A stretch of DNA of 64,000 nucleotides from Zychaea mexicana (taxonomy: Eukaryota; Mucoromycota; Mucoromycetes; Mucorales; Lichtheimiaceae). The stretch lies in assembly GCF_025766255.1 (NCBI RefSeq), contig NW_026516682.1, forward strand, positions 1-64,000. Reading direction: 5' to 3'. Made by a program: the position numbers and the translations under genes. Positions 36,140 through 45,890 of this stretch are shown here, piece by piece (within the stretch, counting starts at the first letter, position 1; every line of letters starts with the position of its first letter). Under the pieces are notes generated by a model. It did no database searches, was not told the origin of the DNA, and saw only the letters and a list, made by a program, of their open reading frames with translations.

Positions 36140-37744
36140 ATGCTTTCACGCACTAAAGTAAAGAACCACGAGTCTCAACAAAGGCGAGAAGAACAGCAGT
36201 ACTACCATCAGTATGAGGAGGAGGAGGAGGAGGACGAGGACGACGACACGCAACTGCCGTATGACGACTATAGAGATGACGATGACGATGATAACGATAA
36301 TGATAATGATACGCAGTCGGATGATAGCATGACGATGGAGAGAAATGGTGGTCCACAATCTATTCAGGATATGCTGCTGGCACTCATAGCTCGAACCAAC
36401 ACGATGGAAGAAACTTTATCAACGATCCTGACTTGTCAAAAACGTCAAGACACAATGCTCGAACTAGTACAGAAAACTCTTGGTATTCGCGTCGAAGCAG
36501 CCCCGGACACCATCAGTGACAATGCGAGTACGAGTACCATCATGCCTCCAAGGCGCCCATTTCCGACATCAAGGGCTTCGCCCAAGACAGGAATACTCAA
36601 GCGAAGGAGAATAGCATCTCCCACTTCAGCAGACATCACTGGTTCGGGATGTAAGGAACAACTGACGAGTTCAACAGCCGCAGTGATATCAGAAACAGCA
36701 CCGCCAGTACTAACCCGGAAAGTATCAAAACCTATCATGCCAGCCGCAGAAGCTACTACAGGTGCTGCTGCTGTTGTTGCTAGCAGCAGCAACACGCGAA
36801 GGAAAAAGACTACGATTGCTACCGCGAAAAAGGCGCGTATGCAGCAACCGCCACCACCTAAAAACAGCGAAGGCATCCCATACGTGTTTATCAATCACCC
36901 ACGTTGCGCGAGTGGACTATCACTGCGCAAGGCGTACATATACGACTTTTTCGCAGCCATTGAGAGCTTATCCGACGTCCCAGCAACTCGCGAAGAACTA
37001 CTCAAATTTGTGCATGGGCTGGTCCAGGAGGCGGTGGACAAGATACGAAATGCTGCAACCGCCGAGCAGAAGATCCAACCATGGAGGTGTCAAGACAAAG
37101 ATGTTCGAAGATCTGCAGTCCAAGATGTGGTTCAAAAAGGAATCAACCATGAGCCATCCATTCCGTTTGACAAGTGTGAAAAGAATTGGATCGCATACCA
37201 GTGGGTGTTGAAGGGCTGGCATAAATATGCAGAGCGCGAGAGAAAGAGCAGAGAGGCGGAATGGATTCAACAAGAACAATTTCTGGAAGAGGAAGAGGAA
37301 CAGGAGGAGCAAAGAGTGATGAATCGTGATCAACAGCTTCAACAAGAGCAGTTGTTGCAGCAGCAACTAGGACAACTGGAGCAGGAGCTATCGAATGTTA
37401 TAAAAAACAAGCATATCAGCAAGGGTACCTCTACTAAGGCGACGATAAGACAGGGTAATAATCAGCATGAGCAGCAAGATTTAGATATGCTTCCAACGAC
37501 ATCCGCAATATCAGATTCGCTGTCTGCCGGTGGCAAGGAAGATAGTACGGATCAAGAGGACCACAAGCAGCAGCAGCAGCGACGACAGCGACGAGCACCG
37601 ATTGTGGTACCTGCTTCCGAGCCACTGCCTTCTGGAAACGGCGACGGCGATGACGACAACAAAAGCAACAGCAATGAGCTGGCCGTACCATCTGAAGACA
37701 TGAGAGCACGGGTAGGGTTTATTTTGTTTCATATGTTTTTTTAA
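36140..37744 (+). CDS. unknown acidic coiled-coil protein, CExNW family (intact, 534 aa)
   Basis: I do not recognise this protein in any named family. The ATG at 36140 is chosen because it follows the leader and the upstream frame has no ATG. Residues 10-80 are strongly acidic (EEEEEEDEDDD, DDDDDDNDNDND). A helical signature follows at about 84-130 (SIQDMLLALIARTNTMEETL, QKRQDTMLELVQKTLGI). Then comes a basic Ser/Thr/Ala-rich region with KKTTIATAKKARMQ. The C-terminal domain spans about 255-380 (AYIYDFFAAIESL, EELLKFVHGL, SIPFDKCEKNWIAYQWVLKG). The last third is Gln/Glu-rich coiled coil. It shares both signatures with the protein at 41941 and with decayed copies nearby. An acidic start with basic patches suggests a nuclear or nucleic-acid-binding role, which is inference only. 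The last ten residues are hydrophobic and might be intronic. Confidence 0.7.
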   Translation: MLSRTKVKNHESQQRREEQQYYHQYEEEEEEDEDDDTQLPYDDYRDDDDDDNDNDNDTQSDDSMTMERNGGPQSIQDMLLALIARTNTMEETLSTILTCQKRQDTMLELVQKTLGIRVEAAPDTISDNASTSTIMPPRRPFPTSRASPKTGILKRRRIASPTSADITGSGCKEQLTSSTAAVISETAPPVLTRKVSKPIMPAAEATTGAAAVVASSSNTRRKKTTIATAKKARMQQPPPPKNSEGIPYVFINHPRCASGLSLRKAYIYDFFAAIESLSDVPATREELLKFVHGLVQEAVDKIRNAATAEQKIQPWRCQDKDVRRSAVQDVVQKGINHEPSIPFDKCEKNWIAYQWVLKGWHKYAERERKSREAEWIQQEQFLEEEEEQEEQRVMNRDQQLQQEQLLQQQLGQLEQELSNVIKNKHISKGTSTKATIRQGNNQHEQQDLDMLPTTSAISDSLSAGGKEDSTDQEDHKQQQQRRQRRAPIVVPASEPLPSGNGDGDDDNKSNSNELAVPSEDMRARVGFILFHMFF

Positions 37745-38329
37745 GAGATGGTGATGACGAAAAGAAAATAGTTCTTTACCTTTAAACTCATTTACGGGAA
37801 CGGTTTTATTAAATATAGTGTCTCTAACTCTGCCCCTCCGACAAAACCGCATCCTCTTTTTGACCGAAACAAACGGTAATAGTGAAAGAAAAAAAGCTTG
37901 TTGGAAAATAACCGTAGCGATAACATGGAGCGACACTGTAATAACAGATGTGACCCCCTTCCATCTATCATTGACATATACTGAATACTTTCTTGTACAA
38001 TGCTTATGATCTAAAGACGACACAATTCTTTTTACATTGCTATGTGCCTGGATAAAATACTGTTCATGCCCTTCTATTCTGGCGTGGTGTGCGCATGGGA
38101 AGTTTGTATTGTTCATTTGGCCGACAGGATGTTGTGACAATATGGATTCAAAGTAATACAGAACGTGTTACAGTGCACTATAGCCTGAAATGTGGGTTCT
38201 TTTCTTGCAGCTTTCTCTCTCTCTCTCTCTCACTCACTTTCTTTGTTCCTTACGGTTTACCTTTCATTACAATGCAAAACTACTACCGCCGGTACTCGTA
38301 ACACCGCTCTGGAGGCAAACAGTCAGCAG
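37745..38329. other. intergenic, no gene seen
   Basis: No coding character is seen. A CT microsatellite lies at about 38214-38232. Confidence 0.45.
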
Positions 38330-38897
38330 CAACAGCAACAACAACAACAACAGCCTCAATAATCTCTCAAAGACATGATTACTTTACTGTCACTTAAAAC
38401 AGGCCGCATCGAGCAAACCTTGATGAGCATCACAAATAGCCAACAAGAAATCGATGAAATTTTAGGTGTAAGCGAAGATATCAACAACAGCAGCAACAGC
38501 ATGCCAATAGCAGTAGAAAACTGCCTCGGCAAAGATGACGACGGAAGTGCGGGAACAGCGATGGTCGAAGCAGCGACACCGGACATTTGCGTAAAACGAC
38601 CTAAAACGCATAGTAGTTGAACCACCATTCAACAGGTAATCAGGAAAGCAATCTTGGCCGTCGCCGGCGACTCAACACCAGCAAGTTGAAGCTCATAATG
38701 GCTGTCATGGAAGATCAGGGAAAGCCAATCCACCGGGTCTTTGTGAACGATGGGATTCTGCGGCGACTTCAAATAAGAATAGTACGCGCTCGGGAAGCAG
38801 CAGCAGCAGCCGCTGCTAATGAGCCCTCATCGTCGTCATCATCATCAGAAGAAGGCAATAGTAGCCGTTGCAGTAGTGGTGATGAAACGGACAAATG
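38330..38897 (+). pseudogene. decayed member of the CExNW family (copy 4)
   Basis: After a poly-Gln frame and a stop, the N-terminal signature reads SLKDMITLLSLKTGRIEQTL then MSITNSQQEIDEILGV (38363-38468), matching SIQDMLLALIARTNTMEETL with QKRQDTMLELVQKTLGI. That frame ends at 38620. A shifted frame to 38897 carries PIHRVFVNDGILRRLQIRIV, which aligns with the C-terminal signature region but has lost the CE.NW core, and ends in poly-Ala and Ser/Glu runs. The middle of the protein is missing, so this is a shortened, broken copy. Confidence 0.45.
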
Positions 38898-39920
38898 AAT
38901 TTTATCTGTACTAGCTTTTTCTCGTGTGCAGGGATTGAGCACATTTAAGTTGACACGCTTTTTGTGTAATAATACTGATAGAATGATGGAGAATGCTGCA
39001 GCTGATGTCAAAGAAGAAGAGCCCTAGAATGACCAGTCGAGTAGATATGCTGAGGGGAACTACGAGAGCGGGTTGTATGTACTACATATAGGGTCGCGGC
39101 ATAGAATAAAGTGTAACCTTGAAACGCGCATGTCTTAACTGTTGAGTCAAACAAATGCAGTATGATTTGCATTACTGTGGGTCAATTTTTTTTTCTGTTT
39201 TACGACGTCTCATTTTGCAAGTAAACAGAGACTAACACAAACGAGCAATATCGACAAATTAGTGCCTCTCCCAAACACTATGACTAACACTACCACCACT
39301 AGCGCTACTGCTGCCTCTATCCTGTTGTATCTCCTGCTGTTCTTCCATCACATTCCAGCGCACGCAGCCTTTTCGCTGTACACTGGAGGATAAAAAGAAT
39401 ACTAGCTTAGCGGCTTCAACCGGTCGTAGCAGGTAATACAAAAGAGAACATATGTTACTGTATGCGGAGCTGTACGGGAGGGCTAGACAGATACTATAGC
39501 CTGTCACTATCAAAAAGTAAAGAAAAAGACGATGGTTCTTTTTTCAATATAGTTCTTTTGTTTAAATGCCAGTGTATGATGAAATAACCACTAACAAAGT
39601 GCTGGATAAATGGAACCTTAATTAAACAACATGGTAGGCATCCATGTAAACAAGCAGCACCGTTAATAAACTCGTTTTATTTACTTGTCTATATATAGTA
39701 GATCCCGCGTGGAATATGCTGATGACGACGACCACGACAGAAACCGGTCAATAAACGATGTGACTGTGGAGTAACATGACACTTGCATTACGCACAAATT
39801 ATTGCTTCTAGTTGTAGATCGAAAGGGTAGCCTTGCTGCGAACAGCTTTCAATAGCGTGTGAAGATTTTTATGAGCTTTAACAGGTTTTATGCACGTATT
39901 GAATTTTTTCTTATACAGTA
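38898..39920. other. intergenic, no gene seen
   Basis: No coding character is supported. The block GGTCGTAGCAGGTAATA near 39422 recurs near 44517, another sign of local duplication. Confidence 0.45.
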
Positions 39921-40159
39921 GCTGGCGCTTGATTTCTTTCAGATTGGCCGCTTCGAGTATCTGCTTGGCCGAAGGTCTTGAATACATGGCGCCTTGTAGG
40001 ACTTTCAGCCTGGCGCTGCCGGTGCTTTATGCATGGCGCCCCATCACTTTCACTTTGACGTGAGCCGAATATAATAAACACCTTAAAACAACGCCAATTT
40101 ATAAGCAACCAAGCGCCAAGCCCAAACTTTTACTTACCCTGCGTAGTACCAACTACATC

Positions 40160-40820
40160 CTGTAAGCTTGACATGTCAATGGATGTTTGGATTTATAAAA
40201 TATCATGAGGAAATCCATTGTGCTGCTCTCATCTCCAGCAGCAAAATAGGGGATACAAATGTTTTATCAACCAACGACCTCGCTCTCATTTTGTCGACCA
40301 TCTTCTGTAACAGGCGCATTCGGGTTTCTTCATCTTCACTTGTCTATGACTTACGGCAATAGCCGATGATGGTGCTGCCCGTTTTTTTCATCTCCTTTAG
40401 ATGCTCTTGATACTTTGGTAAGTGCTGTTTTATGCTTTTCGCGACACCATTTATAAAAAAATTAAGCTTATGGGCTATTTCCTTCCACAATATCAGTAGT
40501 TACCTTACCATGTAATTTTGGGTCCAAGGTGTACAATACACGATGACGGACCTCCACTGGGCAAGAGGGGGTATGTCAAGGGATTGAAAAACAGCTTCCG
40601 TCGGTCCCTTTAATCATCTTTCTTTCCACCGCAGCTTGTAACAGATCAAGATTGCCCTTTGAGCACCATCGGGCAAAGAACAGTGAGCTTTTGTCGTTGA
40701 ATATGGTAGTGTATTTTTATGCTGCTGCTTGGGTATCTGGCATGGTGAGTTTTTCGCGTCTGTAGGCGTCATTGTGCGGATGATCTTGCATGTAAACGTC
40801 GTTCAAGAAATCCTTGTATA
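40160..40820 (-). pseudogene. decayed gene inside the inverted-repeat element, with a GYCRKS motif
   Basis: Minus-strand frames, read from 40800 down, give DVYMQDHPHNDAYRREKLTM, then FFARWCSKGNLDLLQAAVER, then CPVEVRHRVLYTLDPKLHGK, then LPKYQEHLKEMKKTGSTIIG directly followed by YCRKS, a stop, and TRMRLLQKMVDKMRARSLVD with KTFVSP. The segments are separated by stops and frame changes, so the gene is dead. The GY.RKS element followed by a helix resembles the N-terminal active-site region of serine recombinases (GYxRxS), which is suggestive but short. It could instead belong to a repetitive Mucoralean gene family of unknown role. Confidence 0.4.
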
Positions 40821-41091
40821 TTTCTGCTGACACTGTTATATAAGGTTAGAACTGTCATTATAATCATTTAAATCATTGCTACTTACTGAACATCGGATTA
40901 GAAAACTCTTGCTCTGCGGTACAACTTCGACCTCGGGTGGCATAGCGATGGTACCGGAATGGGTTGCAAAAACGTTTACGCTTGGAAATCACCACCGCAT
41001 CTGCTGCCAACAAAGTTTACGGAAATGCCGCAGTACTTATTGTCAAAGAACGATGATTTATGGTTGGATGGTTGAATGGTTGAATGGTTGA

Positions 41092-41532
41092 ATGGTATGT
41101 AGTTGCTGCTGTAGGTCGTCGTTATCGTACTCTGGTGAGGACAATGTCTTTGGGGTGGAGGAAGACAGAGACAGTGTTGGCGGCACCGATCGTTTGCTCG
41201 CTGCCGAAGATGTTGAACGGGAGGTCGAAGCAGACAATGTCAATGTTGATGAGACAGCCAGCATTGACGAACAAGGTGTGGATTTTCCATCTAGTTTAGA
41301 CGCTTTTCAAGCCTTGCAACATTCTCTTCCGTATACTCTTCGTAATAAAACATGCAAAGTGCTTGTTCCTTCGTTACTTTCATTGTGTCAAAGCGAGTGT
41401 CGGCAAAAGCAGGTGAAAGGATTTCATGCAACGGGTCCAAGTGGTCGATTTTTTGTTGTCCGACCGGTCCACTTTTTTGTTGTCCGACCGGTCCACTTTT
41501 TTGTTGTCAGACCGGTCCACTTTTTTGTGTAA
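41092..41532 (+). CDS. unknown 146-codon ORF ending in an 8-residue repeat
   Basis: I do not recognise this ORF. Its middle is acidic and protein-like (EDRDSVGG, VEREVEADNVNVDETASIDE, FPSSLDAFQALQHSLPYTLR), but the N-terminus overlaps a (GGTTGAAT)n tract and the C-terminus is a translation of the 24-bp tandem repeat (RPVHFFVV repeated). It lies inside the inverted-repeat element and may be a relic exon of its gene rather than an independent protein. Confidence 0.3.
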   Translation: MVCSCCCRSSLSYSGEDNVFGVEEDRDSVGGTDRLLAAEDVEREVEADNVNVDETASIDEQGVDFPSSLDAFQALQHSLPYTLRNKTCKVLVPSLLSLCQSECRQKQVKGFHATGPSGRFFVVRPVHFFVVRPVHFFVVRPVHFFV

Positions 41533-41549
41533 CTGGTCCATTTTTTGGG
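41437..41549 (+). repeat. 24-bp tandem repeat
   Basis: The unit CGACCGGTCCACTTTTTTGT plus TGTC occurs at 41461-41484 and 41485-41508 identically, at 41509-41531 with small changes, and as partial copies on both sides. The low divergence shows recent expansion. Confidence 0.9.
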
Positions 41550-41940
41550 TGTGCATCAAGCATGCCTCTGCATATAATATGATGGTTGGCGCTTGGTTTC
41601 TTTCATCCTGGCATAACACAAATTTTCCATTTCGCGCTGGGTAATTTCCAGATTGGCGCTGTATTTGTTATCAGCTTGAACGAAGGTGCTTAACACATGT
41701 GGCTCAAGTCAAAGTGAAAGTGACAGGAGTTATGTATAAAGCACGGCAGCGCCAAGCTGAAAATCACTGGGCGTCATGTATTTATTACCTTCGGCCAAGC
41801 TGATATTCAAACCAGCGCCAATCTGAAGAATACCAAGCACCAACCATTGGTTAAGGTTATAGGAATGACGTTGCAGGTGGTACAAAGCATCCAATCCATC
41901 AACAAAAACAATCCTCCTTTCTCTTTTACCCACTTTCCCA

Positions 41941-42777
41941 ATGCCATCCAACAGCGCCAGCAGCAGTAGTAGCAGTAGCGCTGACTATGACAGCATAGCA
42001 GAAGAGTATCATGACGGTGACGACAATAAAAAGAAACAACAGTTGTCGGTCCCGGATATGCTGATGATGATTACACGAGGAACAGAAGCTATGGAACAGA
42101 TCATGTCAGATATCATAAAGCATCAACAACGTCAGGACCATGCATTACAGCGAATACAACAGGCCTTCGGAATCAAACCTCTACCATCGACCAACGGTGG
42201 TAGTAAGAGAGACTACAATAACAGCAGCAACATAGGCAACACCCTCGTTAAAAAGAAGAGAAAGACGACGACGACGACGCTGCCAACATCCTTGGTCTCG
42301 CCGCAATCATCATCAACAACTTTAGTGCATCGCAAAACTTGTTTTCCACCGCATGTAAGACAACAACATAGCCTTCCAAAGCTCTTCATCAGAAGACCGT
42401 GGCATCCACATAGTCGCTGCATTTTTTTCTCTGATGTCTTAGCAGCCATTAATAGCTTGGCAGAAGCAGCAGCAGCATCGCCGCTGAGCAACAATGAACA
42501 GCAAGAATCAGGCCAAGATCTGTTAAAGTTTGTGTACAAAATTGCCGACAACGCAATACTCAGACTAGCCCGATGGGCAACGTTTGAAAGAGGAAAACTG
42601 TCATGGACTCATCAAGATGAAACACAACGTAATCGTGTCATGCTATGGTTCTTACAAACTGCCAAAGAACATCGACCTGTCAGCATCCCTCTTGAATTGT
42701 GCGAAGATAATTGGATTGCTCGCCACATTTTATATGGGCGATGGTATACTTTCGCGTACAGAAAAAAGTTGAATTGA
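41941..42777 (+). CDS. unknown CExNW family protein (intact, 278 aa)
   Basis: This is an uninterrupted ORF with no recognised family. It starts with a Ser-rich stretch and the helical signature at about 36-78 (SVPDMLMMITRGTEAMEQIM, QQRQDHALQRIQQAFGI). A Lys/Thr-rich basic region (KKKRKTTTTTL) follows. The C-terminal domain spans about 148-278 (IFFSDVLAAINSL, QDLLKFVYKI, TQRNRVMLWFLQTAKEHRPV, SIPLELCEDNWIARHILYGR). It is about half the length of its relative at 36140 because it lacks the acidic N-terminus and the Gln-rich tail. Both signatures align residue for residue, including the CE.NW[I]A core. The basic patch KKKRK could be a nuclear localisation signal. The start follows directly on the right arm of the inverted-repeat element. 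Confidence 0.75.
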   Translation: MPSNSASSSSSSSADYDSIAEEYHDGDDNKKKQQLSVPDMLMMITRGTEAMEQIMSDIIKHQQRQDHALQRIQQAFGIKPLPSTNGGSKRDYNNSSNIGNTLVKKKRKTTTTTLPTSLVSPQSSSTTLVHRKTCFPPHVRQQHSLPKLFIRRPWHPHSRCIFFSDVLAAINSLAEAAAASPLSNNEQQESGQDLLKFVYKIADNAILRLARWATFERGKLSWTHQDETQRNRVMLWFLQTAKEHRPVSIPLELCEDNWIARHILYGRWYTFAYRKKLN

Positions 42778-43248
42778 TAATGTAGCCATATAGCAAGTAT
42801 ATACTGTATGCAGTTATATGTAGTCAAATGTATCGGCTGACTTGAGTTTCATTGTATGAGATATCAAATTTCTACCGAAATAAACAAAAAAGCATACGAC
42901 CTCTACTTACTGCTTCTGGTCCCTTTTTTAAATTTACCATTGCTGTTGTCGTTCTTTCTTCGCATGTGCTGTAAAGCTGCAGTACGAATCTTCGTAAGAG
43001 TGATTGTTTAAAAAAGTGCCACTCCATAACTGTGCACCATTTTCGTTTTTGTGTACGAATAACTCCAGAGCGGTGGTTCCAAGATGATGGTTACACATTG
43101 CACCGTCATGCTATACGTAGCACACATTTTGTTTTTTCATCAAACACACACTTTTCTCCAACGGGAGCAGTCCCCTCTATCCTTCCTTTTTCTTTGTTTC
43201 TACATCTATTTCTCATTTGAGTGGCAGCATCAGCGAACAAGAAGAAAA
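42778..43248. other. intergenic, no gene seen
   Basis: No coding character. It ends in a pyrimidine-rich leader-like stretch just before the next decayed copy. Confidence 0.45.
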
Positions 43249-43768
43249 ATGTCAAGCATTGCCGACAGCAACAAGAGCAGAAGCAGAAGCAGTAGTTTTA
43301 GTAGCGGCATATCGTCATTATTATCGTCAGCGTCCGCTTCGGACGAAGAAAAAGATAAATAAACTAATACGCCACATCATCCCATCGTTCCGAGAACTTA
43401 TCAAGTCTTTTTTATGAAAAGCAACACGTATGGAAGACACGATAGCGAAAATGGAAGCATCCTTGCCCGATATTGTGGCCTTTGAGAAAGAACACGCCAA
43501 GATAATACAAAGTGTCAATAATTCTTGCGAAACAATACAAAGGAGGAGTTTCATTAAAGAAAACGACACGAGGTCTATGATGTTGCCCAATGCTGATTCT
43601 GGTGCCGTCATGTACGACAACGACGCAATGTACTTCTATGGATTTGTGCGAAAAGAAATCAAATCGCCCGATGGTACTTGTCTCCTTATTGGGAAAAACT
43701 CGCTTTTGGGTCAAAGTCAGAAGCGGGTTCAAACAACATCAAGCTGGAAACATGACAACGCAAGCTAG
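43249..43768 (+). pseudogene. decayed member of the CExNW family (copy 6)
   Basis: A Ser-rich start (43249, SSSFSSGISSLLSSASAS) resembles the Ser-rich start of the 278-residue member. A frame change leads to IIPSFRELIKSFL, then a stop, then ATRMEDTIAKMEASL (43380-43475), matching S.[QP]DML....R...MEE.LS.I in the intact copies. The following ORF to 43768 is continuous but does not reach a CE.NW core. The in-frame stop inside the signature marks it as broken unless an unseen intron removes it. Confidence 0.45.
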
Positions 43769-44609
43769 CAATAGCTTTGCTCAAGTAGCTGGTAGATTAA
43801 CGTCAGCATTTTTATCGCTAGCATTCTCTTCCTCGAAGCATAATTTACCGGCCTGATAATCAGCCACAGAAACCATCATCGCTATGAAACGCCCACAGAA
43901 TGTTTCTGTGGCTACTGCTGCATAATGTACGACCACGTCTATCTACGTCTAATTCTGGTGAAAATCCTCGACAGCCAACCCATATACTCATGTTCCTGCT
44001 CAATCATCATTATCATCATCGTCGTCGATGTCGACATATGGTATTACTTTCCTTAGTAATGGCGGCAAAGTATCGCAACAACAGCAGCAGCAGCAATATT
44101 AGTTAAAACAAAAGTGGCCTATCTGTTTTTAAAAAACCAAAATGCGCCAACGACCAATGCCATTACACGACGACGGATACACTTTATCGTCGTGTTCTTC
44201 TTCGTCTGATAGCAGTGACAGATAAGTTATGCTTTAGTCTTTTCTGTGTTGCATAACGTTCTATCAACAGTATGTGAGAACCTAACTACTATTACCTTGC
44301 ATTTTATACTGAAGGACTGGAAGAAGTTGAAATGACGGACGCTCCACGCATAGTACATTACGATGAATTTACTGCTGCTGCTGCAGCAGCAACGGCAGCC
44401 GTAATTGATACAACAGCAAGAAGTTTACTTCCTCCTCGACCCTTTGTCAGTTTCACAAAAAGTAACAGTCACAAAAAGGAACAGTAGATCAGCAGCACAT
44501 AGAGTGAATATGAGAGGTCGTAGCAGGTAATAATAAAGAAGGTACTGTAGTTTCTCCTTGTTAGTACACATAATCAGGAAGAGTTTGCTTCCTGGTAGCC
44601 TCTCTCTAA
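43769..44609. other. intergenic with short Ser-rich ORFs
   Basis: Two small ORFs occur (44141-44226, Ser-rich end; 44334-44487, Ala-rich). They resemble the N-terminal style of the neighbouring family but carry no signature. I do not call them genes. Confidence 0.4.
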
Positions 44610-45890
44610 CAATGCAGCATGAAGATACGTCTATTGGTGCGCGATTTCGTCTCGAGCCAAATGTTCCACTACAACACGGTTCGGAACGAAACTGCCTGCA
44701 ACCCGATGATCTAATGACTTAGTGCCCCAAGTTGGTGTCCTTCATTTGCGATTACATTCTTTACAGTAGCCATGACACACTAGTGACTAAGGGATACCGC
44801 ACAGTGACTGAACGACAACGAGAACTGGGAGTGTATTATATTGCTTCTGGAGAACATCGAGGCATCAATCAAATCCCTCGACGTGTGCTTAAAAAGCGCA
44901 ACACGCTACGCCTGTTGAAAATCTCCAGATCACCGTTTCAGATTGGCCTTCAGCATTCGAACACAGAATGATGATGACAGCGACGACAATGCCTCAGCTA
45001 CTTACATTGATCTTTGTTAAAATCCACTACACTGCAAGTTCGCTCGTAGCATTGCTCAATTGTTGTCCACCGATTAAAACACTGGTGATTGAAATAGCTG
45101 TCCATTCTTTCGAGCGATCAGCACTACAGTCGCAAACCAAAAACGCTTCGTGAATTCTGACTTTCCTGCTTTGCATACACGCTATATGAATACGGTGATC
45201 GCAATTTTTGTTCGATATGGGAACGGATGCCCCATCTGGAAAAGCTCATCATTAATCACAAAAGTTATCTGGCACTTGGTGACCCAAAATGCTACCGATA
45301 CATGCGAAATATGAAGCATCTTGAAGTCGCCAATGCAAGCTTGGTTGGGCCAACCCAGTGGTGGTTTCAACTCGTCCGTTTCAGCAATTGGCTGAGCACA
45401 ATTTGTCATAACTACTACGCACTGTGCGACTCATTGATGTAACAGATGTTACGTACGAACTGCTCTTTGCCATAGCTCACATCCAGACAATTGTATGCAT
45501 TGACGTCAAAGCTTCTTACATGCTCTGCGGTGACGAGTTAATACTCCAATTATATCAACAAGTTGTGTGAAACGGAAACAAGCATTGAAGACCTTTGACT
45601 TTATCCTGTCTAACTGTTGCCTTATGCAGCTCTTGATGCGCTGGGCGATTTAAGACATATACACACGCTCGACATCAGTGAATCGACATAAATGGCAGCC
45701 AGTGCGAATCAGCACGGAAGGTGTTGCATCATTAACCAAAAAAGCATCTAGTTTTAATAGCGTTTCGTTCTCTTTGGTAGCTGTACGAGATCCACCGAGA
45801 TCAATGAGGTGCTATTTCATTATGTACCAACTTATCAATCAAAAAGGCTCGCAGCAGTATCAGACCAGTACCTTCCCAAGAGCCACTTGA
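44610..45890 (+). pseudogene. decayed F-box/LRR-type gene
   Basis: Successive plus-strand frames carry leucine-rich-repeat-like peptides: CPKLVSFICDYILYS (44722), then RRVLKKRNTLRLLKISRSPF (44880), PQLLTLIFVKIHYTASSLVA with LLNCCPPIKTLVIEI (44990), MPHLEKLIINHKSYLALGD and CYRYMRNMKHLEVANASLVG (45227-45345), and LDALGDLRHIHTLDIS (45630). The recurring [CP]P.L..L.[IFL] and L..L.[IV] spacing fits the large F-box/LRR families of Mucorales. Stops and frame changes break it into at least four pieces. No F-box motif is visible upstream, so LRR remnant is the safer description. Confidence 0.55.

Larger units (their letters stand above)
39921..41846. mobile_element. inverted-repeat-bounded segment, probable dead DNA element
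   Basis: The sequence at 39921-40070 is repeated in inverted orientation at 41698-41846. Shared blocks include AGATTGG(CG)C, CTTGGCCGAAGGT, AATACATG(G/A)CGCC, CTTTCACTTTGAC and (C/T)GTGAGCC-like ends. Matching continues more weakly inward (to about 40120 and 41650). Each arm contains several TGGCGC cores. About 1.6 kb lies between the arms and carries one decayed minus-strand gene and one plus-strand ORF. The plan (long terminal inverted repeats around a broken gene) fits a dead DNA transposon, but I did not find a convincing target-site duplication at the outer ends. Confidence 0.55.
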
